A DNA stretch of 64,000 bases, taken from positions 131,533 through 195,532 of the forward strand of contig DASRAJ010000098.1 in NCBI GenBank assembly GCA_035638255.1, in the 5' to 3' direction. Made by a program: the position numbers and the translations under genes. The DNA comes from DASRAJ01 sp035638255 (GTDB lineage: Bacteria; Bacteroidota; Bacteroidia; Chitinophagales; UBA10324). Positions within the stretch are counted from its first letter, which is position 1. Each line of letters begins with the position of its first letter. Of the stretch, positions 52,386 through 60,967 are shown in pieces. A model generated the notes under the pieces. It was not told the DNA's origin. It searched no databases and worked only from the letters and a program-made list of their open reading frames with translations.

Positions 52386-53819
52386 TCAATCAATCTTAAC
52401 GATTCTTTTTTCAAATGCTTTGCCGTTTATCACAACATGAATCATATAGACACCAGCCGGAAGAGTGCTTGCATTTACAGAGTAATTAACCAATCCCTCT
52501 TCTTTGCTTGCTCCGTCCTGTATGGTCAAAATGTGCTGGCCAAAAACATTATAGAGATCTATACTGACAATAGCGCCTTGATTGAGCTCAATAGCGACTT
52601 CAAAAGTTTCTAAAAATGGATTAGGTCTTACGACAAGTTCCGAATTAGGAATACTAATGTGATGGGATTGATCATTACTTTGTCTGAAAATATCCGTGCC
52701 CCAGCATCCATCTATGGAAGCATGAAAGTGGCTTCCCTCAGATGCATTAAATCCGATCTCTAGCATTACGCTATTTCCCGCATGATACGACGAATAAACC
52801 CCCGATGTAATGATTGAAGTTGAAGTTATTTCATCGCTTGCCTGGTAATAGTATTCAGAATTTTGGGTACCAGATAAACTTAAAGTTGATGCACATGACG
52901 AAAGCAAAGGACAACTTAAGTAGTCCCGATCAGAGAGAGCCGAGGCGTGCATAACATCATCTTGATCATTTGTGAAGTTTGTTCTGCAAGATGAACTACT
53001 ATAACTCATGAAATTTGTAATCGGTGGCGAGTAAGTATCCCCATTTCCGTCAGTACATGATCCGCTATATAAGCAATTGGATTCGCTTCCACAGCCACTT
53101 GTTGTATTCACACCAGGGTCTGCGGGTGTATCGCAAATATCATCTCCGGCTGTGTTGCAATTTGAGCCGTCAACCTTTTCATTGCAGGGGTGCCAAAAGG
53201 TGCAATCATTACCTTTTCCAAAAGTGTGGAATAGAGAGAAGTAATGTCCAATCTCGTGGATGTGTGTGGTATTGCCTCCTGTCACACAACTGTTTTTGAA
53301 AATTGCCCGATCTACACTTGGAGGATTTCTTGAATAACCACAAACACTTGTGCCATCGTCGATGACTGAATTAAAACAATAAATGTTAATCACATTAGCA
53401 ACATCATGGTCCGAACAGAAGGATTCTTCGTTGTCAGAGTCAAAATTATAGTTGGCGCTGCTGTTAATCCACTCTGGCTGCCCACATTGGAAAAACTGAA
53501 TTTTTGCGTCTAAAAAATTTGTGTTAAGGTCATTGAGTATAGTTATGAGGTCGGCTTCAGTAAGGCCTCCGCTGCCATCATTTTCTCTCACAACATGGAA
53601 TTGAACAGGAGCATAAAAGTAACTGATGCTCCGTTCCTGCTTCAATTGATCTGCAAGTTGTCTGCGTGACTCACGTGTCCGATAATAATAATCAAGTTGT
53701 TCCTGAGAAATTTTGGTTCCGCATTCCTTTGTTTGAGCGTGCACGCACATAGTAAGTATCTCAATAGTAAACAGAACTATTAAGCATTTATTTTTTGAAA
53801 TTATAGATAGCTTTTTCAT
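52386..53819 (-). CDS. secreted M43 (pappalysin/cytophagalysin) zinc metalloprotease
   Basis: A 477-residue exported metzincin protease. The signal peptide ends near VHAQTKE. The zinc motif is HEIGHYFSLFH (His188, Glu189, His192, His198), and the Met-turn is NFMSYSS (Met271). Disulfide-rich segments (CDTPADPGVNTTSGCGSESNCLYSGSC) follow the M43B layout. The C-terminal sorting domain (VVRPNPFLETFEVAIEL to FEKRIVKID) is T9SS type A. The upstream gene ends 13 bp before its start, and the mosaic protein gene begins 34 bp after its stop, so the three are likely co-transcribed under the operator at 55017-55038. Could process surface adhesins or host/environmental proteins. Confidence 0.93.
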   Translation of the reverse strand: MKKLSIISKNKCLIVLFTIEILTMCVHAQTKECGTKISQEQLDYYYRTRESRRQLADQLKQERSISYFYAPVQFHVVRENDGSGGLTEADLITILNDLNTNFLDAKIQFFQCGQPEWINSSANYNFDSDNEESFCSDHDVANVINIYCFNSVIDDGTSVCGYSRNPPSVDRAIFKNSCVTGGNTTHIHEIGHYFSLFHTFGKGNDCTFWHPCNEKVDGSNCNTAGDDICDTPADPGVNTTSGCGSESNCLYSGSCTDGNGDTYSPPITNFMSYSSSSCRTNFTNDQDDVMHASALSDRDYLSCPLLSSCASTLSLSGTQNSEYYYQASDEITSTSIITSGVYSSYHAGNSVMLEIGFNASEGSHFHASIDGCWGTDIFRQSNDQSHHISIPNSELVVRPNPFLETFEVAIELNQGAIVSIDLYNVFGQHILTIQDGASKEEGLVNYSVNASTLPAGVYMIHVVINGKAFEKRIVKID

Positions 53820-53832
53820 GGTGCTGCCCTCC

Positions 53833-54948
53833 TTATTTTGAGTTGATCTGTAATGATTTCAATTGTGCCTCGAGGAGTTCGATCTTCTTATCCTGCTCGA
53901 TAACATACAGAGTCAATTCTTCGATCTTCTCCATCATTCGCTTCGACATGTCTCCTAAAGCTAATCCATTTGCTTCTATATCTTTGGCCGAAGGCATATC
54001 CGGTAAGTGTCCGGTATTTTGAATCTGTATTTCGACTTCACGAAGAGGAAGTAGTTTATAATTATTTTGAAACACATAGTCCGGCCAATTAGAAGCATTT
54101 TCTACCATTATTTCTTCGCAAGCGATTTTGCCGGTAACACTTAGTTTATATCCAGTTTTACCGGTTTCACCACCTACTCTCAATTCTTCAGCGAATGTTT
54201 TACTGCCAGAGAAATACCCTGCCCATGCATCCTCGCCTGATGCTTCTCCAAATACTCCATAATTGGAATTTCCCGCACCTGCACCGGATGCATAACCATA
54301 AACACCGTACTGAGTGCTGATACCTGATGAAGAAAATGCATTGCCTGCAACTCCAAAAACCTTAGCTCCAGATGCTGCTCCTGAGGTAGCCTTAGAATAA
54401 ATTCCAAACTTGTCTCCTGTGCTAAGATCACTCACCTCATTATAGATACCATAATTGGTTGCAGTTCCGGCGTCGTAATTATTATAAAAGTATGCACTCC
54501 TTGTGTAGCCGGTATTTAAAACATGAAATTTATAGGAAGGCGTAGATGTGCCCACCCCTACACTTCCATACACCATTAAACCATCTGTGGGAGGTGTTTC
54601 GCCCGGTCCAAATCCGATCATAGTTCCACCATTAGTTTTTACCATAAGTTTCGTAACGCCACTGACGGAGACCTGGAAGGGATTCGTATTGACGTCTGAC
54701 TTGACTTGTAACTTCGAGCTGGGTGAAGTCGTGCCGATACCTACTTTACCACTTGACGTTATTCGAAGACGTTCGCTACCGTTAGTCTTAATGACAAGAT
54801 CCTTAAAAACTGAGCTTGATGTTGTGCCCAGAAAATTTTGTGAGGTCACGTCGGAATTACCAGTGAGAGACCATTGTGCATTTACATTTGATACTTTGAT
54901 CATCATGAGGGCTGCGACAATGCCCAGAACAAGAATTTGGTTTTTCAT
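53833..54948 (-). CDS. tail-fibre-like surface protein (C-terminal coiled coil), first gene of the regulon operon
   Basis: A 371-residue exported protein. After a signal peptide ending near NVNAQWS come repeats of the LVIKTNGSERLRITSSGKVGIGTTSPSSKLQVKS type and SVGVGTSTPSYKFHVLN, typical of Bacteroidota tail-fibre-like proteins. The C-terminus (KLLPLREVEIQIQNTGHLPDMPSAKDIEANGLALGDMSKRMMEKIEELTLYVIEQDKKIELLEAQLKSLQ) holds a conserved segment plus a coiled coil. No S74 protease domain and no T9SS domain are seen. The role may be trimeric fibre formation on the cell surface. Upstream at 55017-55038 is the proposed operator, 18 bp before a CACATTTG box (54991-54998). Confidence 0.88.
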   Translation of the reverse strand: MKNQILVLGIVAALMMIKVSNVNAQWSLTGNSDVTSQNFLGTTSSSVFKDLVIKTNGSERLRITSSGKVGIGTTSPSSKLQVKSDVNTNPFQVSVSGVTKLMVKTNGGTMIGFGPGETPPTDGLMVYGSVGVGTSTPSYKFHVLNTGYTRSAYFYNNYDAGTATNYGIYNEVSDLSTGDKFGIYSKATSGAASGAKVFGVAGNAFSSSGISTQYGVYGYASGAGAGNSNYGVFGEASGEDAWAGYFSGSKTFAEELRVGGETGKTGYKLSVTGKIACEEIMVENASNWPDYVFQNNYKLLPLREVEIQIQNTGHLPDMPSAKDIEANGLALGDMSKRMMEKIEELTLYVIEQDKKIELLEAQLKSLQINSK

Positions 54949-54990
54949 CGTAGTTTAATTTAGAGTTAAAGAATGATTTTATTATCGGGA

Positions 54991-55038
54991 CAAATGTGTA
55001 ATTACTAAAAGCCATGCGTCAATCGCCAACAGTGGTGA
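54991..55038 (-). promoter_or_regulatory. proposed operator plus -7 box of the protease/mosaic operon
   Basis: Minus strand: TCACC-N6-GGCGATTGACG (55038 down to 55017), then 18 bp, then CACATTTG (54998-54991). It matches the site at 44399-44420 in sequence and spacing. Confidence 0.7.
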
Positions 55039-55194
55039 TTTTGATTGTACTGTTTTCAAGAAGAGAAATTCCAGTTAGCTTTTTCATTGTTGGAAGTTTT
55101 AGGTTAGTAGATGATTTTATGATCAAATTTTTTTCTTGTATGATTTTTCTTCCTCCGGAAATCGTCTCAAAAATATCTTGACAATACCCTTCTT

Positions 55195-55245
55195 GTCAAT
55201 TACCCTTTTGTGTAATAAGGGCGTTACCCTGTAGAAATTACTTTG
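55195..55245 (+). promoter_or_regulatory. proposed operator and -7 box of the sensor kinase gene
   Basis: GTCAATTACCC-N2-TTGTGTAAT (55195-55216) is the second form of the motif in inverted orientation. A TTACTTTG box (55238-55245, one mismatch to TAnnTTTG) follows 21 bp later. ATG of the kinase at 55307. Confidence 0.6.
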
Positions 55246-55306
55246 ACTAAGAATCTCTTTGAGGAAATTATTAGATTTGAGGAGCCCTAACCTCTTTGCA
55301 ATCCAA

Positions 55307-58300
55307 ATGGATTTTTTGTTGAGAAGAATCGCTGCCGTTTTAGTTTTCGATTTACTGTCGCACATCCTCTGCGCACAGGATTTTATCAGAGATAATTTTA
55401 TGGTGCGGCAATTTAGTTCTGCAGAAGGATACCAGCATAGCGGGATAACGCACATCACGCAGGATGAGCTTGGCATCATGTGGTTCGGGTCGAGCAGGGG
55501 TTTAGCAAGCTTTGACGGATACAAGTTTCATCATTATAACTATGATCCGAATGATCGCAACTCCATGGCTCCCGGTTGGATCACCTCGTTGCATGCGGAT
55601 CAAAATGGATTGATCTGGTTTACCACCATTCCGCAGTATGGCACACAAGTCTTAAATACGAAAACAGGAAAGCTTTTAAGATATCTTCCGAACTCGAATG
55701 ATTCGCTATTGTCCGATGCACTTCGAATGACAATTGACAAAAATGGAAACACCTGGATCAGAAGTCTCAATCACTCGATCGTTAAGATTGATTCACGCGA
55801 TCAACCTATTCATCGGTTTTTTCCTCAGCAGTTTTGTGAATGCAATTTTGAAATCAGAGACCTTGCTTTGGATCATTCGGATAAATTATGGGTTTTATCT
55901 GAAGACCATCTTATTGCTCTCGAACCCGAAAGCAAAGGATCAACCTGCTTTAAAGTTCCTGATACTTCACAAAGAGAACTTCGTCATTACTGGAAACTTG
56001 TCCCTGATCATTCTGGAAATATTTGGCTGCTGTATAACAATTCAGTTTATCAATTCAATCACCACACAAAGGAGTTTAAGCCATATCGGAAAATTCTTGA
56101 GGATATTGGACTCTCACGCGAAACTGTACTTACAGACATCATTGTTGATTCAAGAAATCGCTTGTGGGCAGTTGACAGGTCTGGAAATTTTTTTGTCGTT
56201 TATATAAACTCCGATAAAACATTCAAATTCCGTTTCGAACCAGATGTCAAAAAAGAAAAGTCTGACTACTGCATTTATGAAGACCGAACCATGAATATCT
56301 GGATCGGACACGATAGCACAATATTGCTCTTGCAGCCCAAACCATTTCCGATCCACTCTATAGATGTCACTTCATCTTTCCAAAGTTCGCTTGCATCAAA
56401 GACAATGGATATAGGAGTTTACCTCGGGTTTGAAGAGAATGAGAATATTTGGTTTTACACCGCAACCTCAATTGGTTATTTCAACATTCACGATCACAGA
56501 GTTCACAATCTGAACATTCATCTCCCTGAACACATTCAATTTGAGGACCGTGAGGGAGCCATGTTAAAAGTAAACAAGCAGCTTTTCATTTCTGATTATA
56601 AAGGAAATGCTTTTCTGGTTGATGTTGCTAACGGAAATCTCAGTCCACTTCCGGGCGATTCGATTCGCGCAAAATCCCCGTTAACTATTATTCATTGCTT
56701 TGCCAAAATTGATTCAGCAATTTGGTTCAGTACGCGTGCCGGAAGACTCATTATTCTGAATCCTCAGCCAGGGACACTTTCCTTTTTACCACCATTAAAT
56801 GAGGAAAGCGTAGCGTGCCCATCTACATTTCCGGAAGCAATCTTTAATGATTCGAACGGGAGGATTTGGCTTGGAACAGGAGAACTGGGATTGTACAGGT
56901 ATGACCCGAACAAGAAAATGATGTTGCATGTGGGAGGAATTATACCTGACTCAGCGGATTTGGATAAACTATATATCGCGCATATTGATGAAGATTCAAC
57001 TGGGCATCTGTGGATAGCAACCCACAACCATGGTTTATTACGATATGATCCCGGCTCCGGTGATCTGAAGGAATTCCCGGTCTCTGAAAATAATGGAGTC
57101 AACTGTGTCAAATATTTTGTCACCGACCGCTTTCGTAACTATTGGTTACTAACTCATTTTGGAGTGATGTGGTTTCATCCTCCTGCTAAGAACAGCCCTT
57201 CGGATCATGAACTATTAAATCGTTCTTATGACTTCATGTCAGACGATTACGGTTCTGCTATTGCTGGTTCAGACGGAGCAATTTATTTAGGTGGAGGGAA
57301 AGGTGTTGTTTATTTTTTCCCTGATTCATCAAAGCCGCAATCAGCTCGCAGCGATATAATTTTTACAGGCTTCAATGTGGATGCAAGTCCGTTTGAAATG
57401 GATTCTGCTATTGGCTACAAAAAAAACATCTGCATTCCTGCTGAAAAGAACAACATCGAAATTGAATATGCTTCTCCTGATTATTTGAATCAGGACCTGA
57501 AGCATTATTACTACCGCCTTGTCGGTTTTGATAAGGACTGGGTAGATGCAGGCGCTAAAAATCACATAAGCTATAACAATTTAAGCCCCGGCACTTACGA
57601 GTTTCAGGTGGGGATTGCCAGTGTTGATGGAGTACTGAGTGATAAGACTGCCAGTATCAATATCCGTCTTATCACTAAACTTCGGAAGCGATGGTGGTTT
57701 ATCGTATTGGAAAGTATGGCAGCGATAACGCTTGTTGTTTTCGTTACTCGTTTTTTCACTCAACTGCGGCTGAAGCAACGGTTAGCTGTTCTCGAGAGGA
57801 AGACTGCAGTAGAAACGGAACGCCAGCGGATCAGCCGTGATATGCATGATGAACTTGGCTCAGGTCTTTCAAGGATTTCACTTATGACTGAATTATTGAA
57901 AACCAAAGCCGGTCATGAGCCAATCACTGAAGGACTCGACAGGATTGCTAATGCATCACGAGAGATCAGTGATCAGCTTCATGAGATTGTTTGGACGTTG
58001 AACCCACAAAACGATTCACTCAAAAATCTGATTATTCACCTGAGACAATACGCGATTCAATTTTTTGAGAATTCATCCATTGAATTAACGGTAACAACTC
58101 CGGAAATTTTTCCTTCGCAAGAAGTGAATGGCATTGTAAGAAGAAACATTTTCCTGAGCGTCAAAGAATCACTCACCAACATCGCCAAACATTCGAATGC
58201 GAAAAAAGCAGGGCTGAGTATGCTTCTTCACCATTCGCAATTTGAAATCCGGGTGAGTGATGACGGAAAAGGAATTGAAGTTTCTGAAAAGAACTTAGGC

Positions 58301-58426
58301 GGCAGCGGAGTGGAGAATATGAAGCGAAGAATGGATGAAATCCATGGACGTTTTGAAATGATCACCCGAAATGGTGAAGGAATGGAACTCGTATTTTTAA
58401 TTTCCTTGTCAAAGATGTCTCCTTAA
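55307..58426 (+). CDS. reg_prop / Y_Y_Y sensor histidine kinase, NarX-type
   Basis: A 1039-residue membrane sensor. The periplasmic part (about residues 25-690) is a two-bladed-propeller-type reg_prop sensor with repeats such as GIMWFGSSRGLASFDGYKFHHYNYDPND and NGLIWFTT. It is followed by a Y_Y_Y domain (about 705-790, IEYASPDYLNQDLKHYYYRLVGFDKDW). One transmembrane helix (about 795-817) leads to HisKA_3 with RQRISRDMHDELGSGLSRIS, phospho-acceptor His847. The HATPase_c domain has SLTNIAKHSNAKKAGLSM, VSDDGKGIEV and GSGVENMKRRMDEI. The start at Met 55307 gives a signal peptide ending near LCAQDF; an ORF start at 55259 is possible. The regulator gene is convergent, 5 bp away. Confidence 0.93.
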   Translation: MDFLLRRIAAVLVFDLLSHILCAQDFIRDNFMVRQFSSAEGYQHSGITHITQDELGIMWFGSSRGLASFDGYKFHHYNYDPNDRNSMAPGWITSLHADQNGLIWFTTIPQYGTQVLNTKTGKLLRYLPNSNDSLLSDALRMTIDKNGNTWIRSLNHSIVKIDSRDQPIHRFFPQQFCECNFEIRDLALDHSDKLWVLSEDHLIALEPESKGSTCFKVPDTSQRELRHYWKLVPDHSGNIWLLYNNSVYQFNHHTKEFKPYRKILEDIGLSRETVLTDIIVDSRNRLWAVDRSGNFFVVYINSDKTFKFRFEPDVKKEKSDYCIYEDRTMNIWIGHDSTILLLQPKPFPIHSIDVTSSFQSSLASKTMDIGVYLGFEENENIWFYTATSIGYFNIHDHRVHNLNIHLPEHIQFEDREGAMLKVNKQLFISDYKGNAFLVDVANGNLSPLPGDSIRAKSPLTIIHCFAKIDSAIWFSTRAGRLIILNPQPGTLSFLPPLNEESVACPSTFPEAIFNDSNGRIWLGTGELGLYRYDPNKKMMLHVGGIIPDSADLDKLYIAHIDEDSTGHLWIATHNHGLLRYDPGSGDLKEFPVSENNGVNCVKYFVTDRFRNYWLLTHFGVMWFHPPAKNSPSDHELLNRSYDFMSDDYGSAIAGSDGAIYLGGGKGVVYFFPDSSKPQSARSDIIFTGFNVDASPFEMDSAIGYKKNICIPAEKNNIEIEYASPDYLNQDLKHYYYRLVGFDKDWVDAGAKNHISYNNLSPGTYEFQVGIASVDGVLSDKTASINIRLITKLRKRWWFIVLESMAAITLVVFVTRFFTQLRLKQRLAVLERKTAVETERQRISRDMHDELGSGLSRISLMTELLKTKAGHEPITEGLDRIANASREISDQLHEIVWTLNPQNDSLKNLIIHLRQYAIQFFENSSIELTVTTPEIFPSQEVNGIVRRNIFLSVKESLTNIAKHSNAKKAGLSMLLHHSQFEIRVSDDGKGIEVSEKNLGGSGVENMKRRMDEIHGRFEMITRNGEGMELVFLISLSKMSP

Positions 58427-58431
58427 GAATT

Positions 58432-59058
58432 CTACCTTCTACCGTATAACTTCCTTACGGCTTCCGTTCTGTTCTGCACGTGCAGCTTTGAATAGATATG
58501 GTGGATGTGCTTCTTCACAGTGTCAATCGAAATTTTCAACTCGTCAGAAATTTCTTTATACATCAATCCCCGCTCAAGCCGGTCGAGGATGGCTTTCTCT
58601 CGAAGGGTGAGTATCTCCAAATCATCTTCTGGCTTGATCCTGATTGAGTCCACTACGCGGCGTGCGATTTCGCTGCTCATGGGTGAACCACCTTCATGAA
58701 TTTCACGAATGGATTCGATGATCTGAGCCGGTGGAGTCTTTTTCAGAATGTAACCTGAAGCTCCATTCTTCAGCGCAGCAAAAACACTGGAGTCATCATC
58801 ATGAACAGTACACATCATGATCTCAAGGTCAGGACATTTTTCCTTAAGGATTTTCGCTGCATCTATTCCTGACATTTTAGGAAGGTTCACATCAAGCAGC
58901 AATACATCAAGATCGCTTTCAGGAACATCTTCGATTGCAGAGAGAGCTTCAGGGAAAGAATGAATGCATTCAAATCCTTCTGTGCCATTGATGATAAGCC
59001 GAAGCGAATCACGAATCTCATCTATGTCTTCCACAATTCCCACTTTGATTGTTTTCAT
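58432..59058 (-). CDS. NarL/FixJ-family response regulator, partner of the sensor kinase
   Basis: A 208-residue DNA-binding response regulator. The receiver domain has the acidic pair in VGIVEDIDEIR, phospho-acceptor Asp56 in LLLDVNLPKMSG, and the conserved Thr and Lys (MMCTVHDDDSS and YILKKTPP). The C-terminal LuxR-type HTH (LTLREKAILDRLERGLMYKEISDELKISIDTVKKHIHHIYSKLHVQNRTEAV) fits NarL. The start at 59058 (MKTIKVGIVED) is preferred to the longer frame, because the family begins here and a TATCTTTA box (59077-59084) and the proposed operator (59103-59122) lie upstream. It converges with the kinase gene (5 bp between stops), so each must have its own promoter. Confidence 0.94.
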   Translation of the reverse strand: MKTIKVGIVEDIDEIRDSLRLIINGTEGFECIHSFPEALSAIEDVPESDLDVLLLDVNLPKMSGIDAAKILKEKCPDLEIMMCTVHDDDSSVFAALKNGASGYILKKTPPAQIIESIREIHEGGSPMSSEIARRVVDSIRIKPEDDLEILTLREKAILDRLERGLMYKEISDELKISIDTVKKHIHHIYSKLHVQNRTEAVRKLYGRR

Positions 59059-59076
59059 CGTTGCAGTAACCAATGG

Positions 59077-59122
59077 TAAAGATATTTCTTGACTAACCAA
59101 CTAATTGCCCATTTGTAATACG
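59077..59122 (-). promoter_or_regulatory. proposed operator and -7 box of the response regulator gene
   Basis: Minus strand: TATTACAAATGGGCAATTAG (59120 down to 59101), then TATCTTTA (59084-59077) after a spacer of about 14-16 bp. It lacks two bases in the left half relative to the copy at 60921-60943, and spacing is 14 rather than 18 bp. Confidence 0.55.
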
Positions 59123-59126
59123 TTTT

Positions 59127-60812
59127 CTATTTGCTAATCACAACCAGCTCTGTTGAAGTCCAGGAATCACTGGCCAGCCTAACTGTATACAATCCAGGCT
59201 TAAACGCACTAATGTTAATCTCAGCTTGATTTGATCCAATTGAATTTCGCAATGATTGGCGATAGATCAAATGACCAACGATATCAGTTATTTGCAATTC
59301 CATAGTTTCATGTCCCGATCTCATAAATTCCAAATACAGTACATCATCAGCCGGATTAGGAAAAATCGAAATTCCCTTTCCGGGATCAGCTTTACTATTT
59401 GCAGTAGGGATTGATGAGCTATCAAGTTTTGCAATAAATAAATCAAGAGCGCCGGCTGCAGCATTTGTTATACTGGTTACTCCGAAGTTGATTGAAGGAC
59501 TATCAAATAATCCCATTACATAGGCCCTTCCCGTCGCATCTGTAGAAATGCCATATCCCCCGTCGCCACCAGTTCCGCCGGCTAATTTCGCCCAGATCAC
59601 ATTTCCCGAAGAGTCGCACTTCGCAACAAATATTTCAGTACCGTTGGTATTGGGCAGCGTAATGGACCCGAAAGAAACAGAAGTGCTTGCAGTGCTTCCC
59701 GTCATTAACACATTTCCGTTGGCATCTGTACAAATACCTACGCCCACTTCATCGCCGGTTCCGCCTGCCCTTTTCGCCCATTGCACATTTCCGGCACCAT
59801 CATATTTCACAATGAACATATCGCCTGCACCTGCATTCGTCAAAGTGTCGGTGTCGAACGTAACAGGATTGCTGCCAAAAACTCCCGTGACAAAAACATT
59901 TCCGCCTGCATCCGTGCAGATGCCGCGACCCTCTTCCCATCCCGTACTGGTGCCAACGGCTTTCGCCCAGGGCACGTTACCGGCAGAATCATATTTCACA
60001 ATATAAAAATCGCCGATGCCGACATTCGTTCCTGTTAAATGAACTGTATCGAAGTCGATGGAAAGCCCCTGGAACCTTCCTGTTACATATGAATTTCCGG
60101 CAGCATCCGTAGCAGAACTGTGCCCAAAATCAGAGCCTGGGTCTACAGATGCCTTTGCCCATTGCACATTTCCCGATGAATCGTATTTCACGATGAACAT
60201 ATTCATGCCACCTGCATCACCTACGGTAACGCTATCGAAAATAAGGTCACCATAACTGAACGTACCTGCTACATATACATTTCCATGTGCGTCGGTGCTC
60301 ACACTCGTTCCATGCCCAAATCCGCCTTCATTTGTTCTTGCCCATAGTGCATTTCCTGCGGTATCATACTTTACAATAAATATCCTTTCCACGTCTTCAA
60401 ATGAGTTGTGTAAAACAATGCTTCCGAAGGTGATGGTCGTATCGCTGAACGCTCCCGTCACGTACAGGTTTCCCGCACCATCGGTGCAGATACCATTACC
60501 TGTTTCATGATATAATCCTCCTGCCCATTTCGACCACTTCACACTTCCCGATGAATCATACTTAGTGATAAACATATCCCAGTATTGGTCGTAGCTGGTG
60601 TTGACGAAGGTATCCGTTCCGAAGATGATGGAGTCGCTCAAAAAGTGCCCCGTCACATACGCATTGGCATTGGCATCGGTGCAAATGGCTATGGCTTCAT
60701 CGCCGTTTGATCCACCCGCCGATTTCGCCCAGAGCCAGTCGGGGGCTTGAGCATTTATGAATGCCGGCAAGCTGTAAAATGAAAACAATAAAATTGTAAA
60801 TGGTTTTTTCAT
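59127..60812 (-). CDS. secreted SBBP-repeat propeller protein with T9SS domain
   Basis: A 561-residue exported protein. Signal peptide ends near FINAQAPD. Seven SBBP-type repeats of about 60 residues (AICTDANANAYVTGHFLSDSIIFGTDTFVN, MFITKYDSSGSVKWSKWAGG) should form a seven-bladed beta-propeller (about 22-480). The C-terminal 80 residues (ISIFPNPADDVLYLEFMRSG to STELVVISK) are a type A T9SS domain. Upstream are the proposed operator (60921-60943) and a TATCTTTA box (60895-60902) exactly 18 bp apart. It is thus a likely target of the neighbouring two-component system; function probably adhesion or matrix assembly. Confidence 0.92.
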   Translation of the reverse strand: MKKPFTILLFSFYSLPAFINAQAPDWLWAKSAGGSNGDEAIAICTDANANAYVTGHFLSDSIIFGTDTFVNTSYDQYWDMFITKYDSSGSVKWSKWAGGLYHETGNGICTDGAGNLYVTGAFSDTTITFGSIVLHNSFEDVERIFIVKYDTAGNALWARTNEGGFGHGTSVSTDAHGNVYVAGTFSYGDLIFDSVTVGDAGGMNMFIVKYDSSGNVQWAKASVDPGSDFGHSSATDAAGNSYVTGRFQGLSIDFDTVHLTGTNVGIGDFYIVKYDSAGNVPWAKAVGTSTGWEEGRGICTDAGGNVFVTGVFGSNPVTFDTDTLTNAGAGDMFIVKYDGAGNVQWAKRAGGTGDEVGVGICTDANGNVLMTGSTASTSVSFGSITLPNTNGTEIFVAKCDSSGNVIWAKLAGGTGGDGGYGISTDATGRAYVMGLFDSPSINFGVTSITNAAAGALDLFIAKLDSSSIPTANSKADPGKGISIFPNPADDVLYLEFMRSGHETMELQITDIVGHLIYRQSLRNSIGSNQAEINISAFKPGLYTVRLASDSWTSTELVVISK

Positions 60813-60894
60813 GTTGGTTGTTTTTAGCTAAAGACTGTACTGCTCATTCTGTGCATTAATCAGAATTCGGATGATTGTATGTACAAAACTTTTG

Positions 60895-60943
60895 TAAAGA
60901 TATTTTGATCCGCTCACCAAAATCAATCACCCATTTGTGTAAT
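60895..60943 (-). promoter_or_regulatory. proposed operator and -7 box of the SBBP propeller gene
   Basis: Minus strand: ATTACACAAATGGGTGATTG (60943 down to 60924), then 18 bp, then TATCTTTA (60902-60895). It shares 16 of 18 core positions with the copy before the kinase gene. Confidence 0.7.
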
Positions 60944-60967
60944 ACTGAATAAAATGAAGTGAGAATT

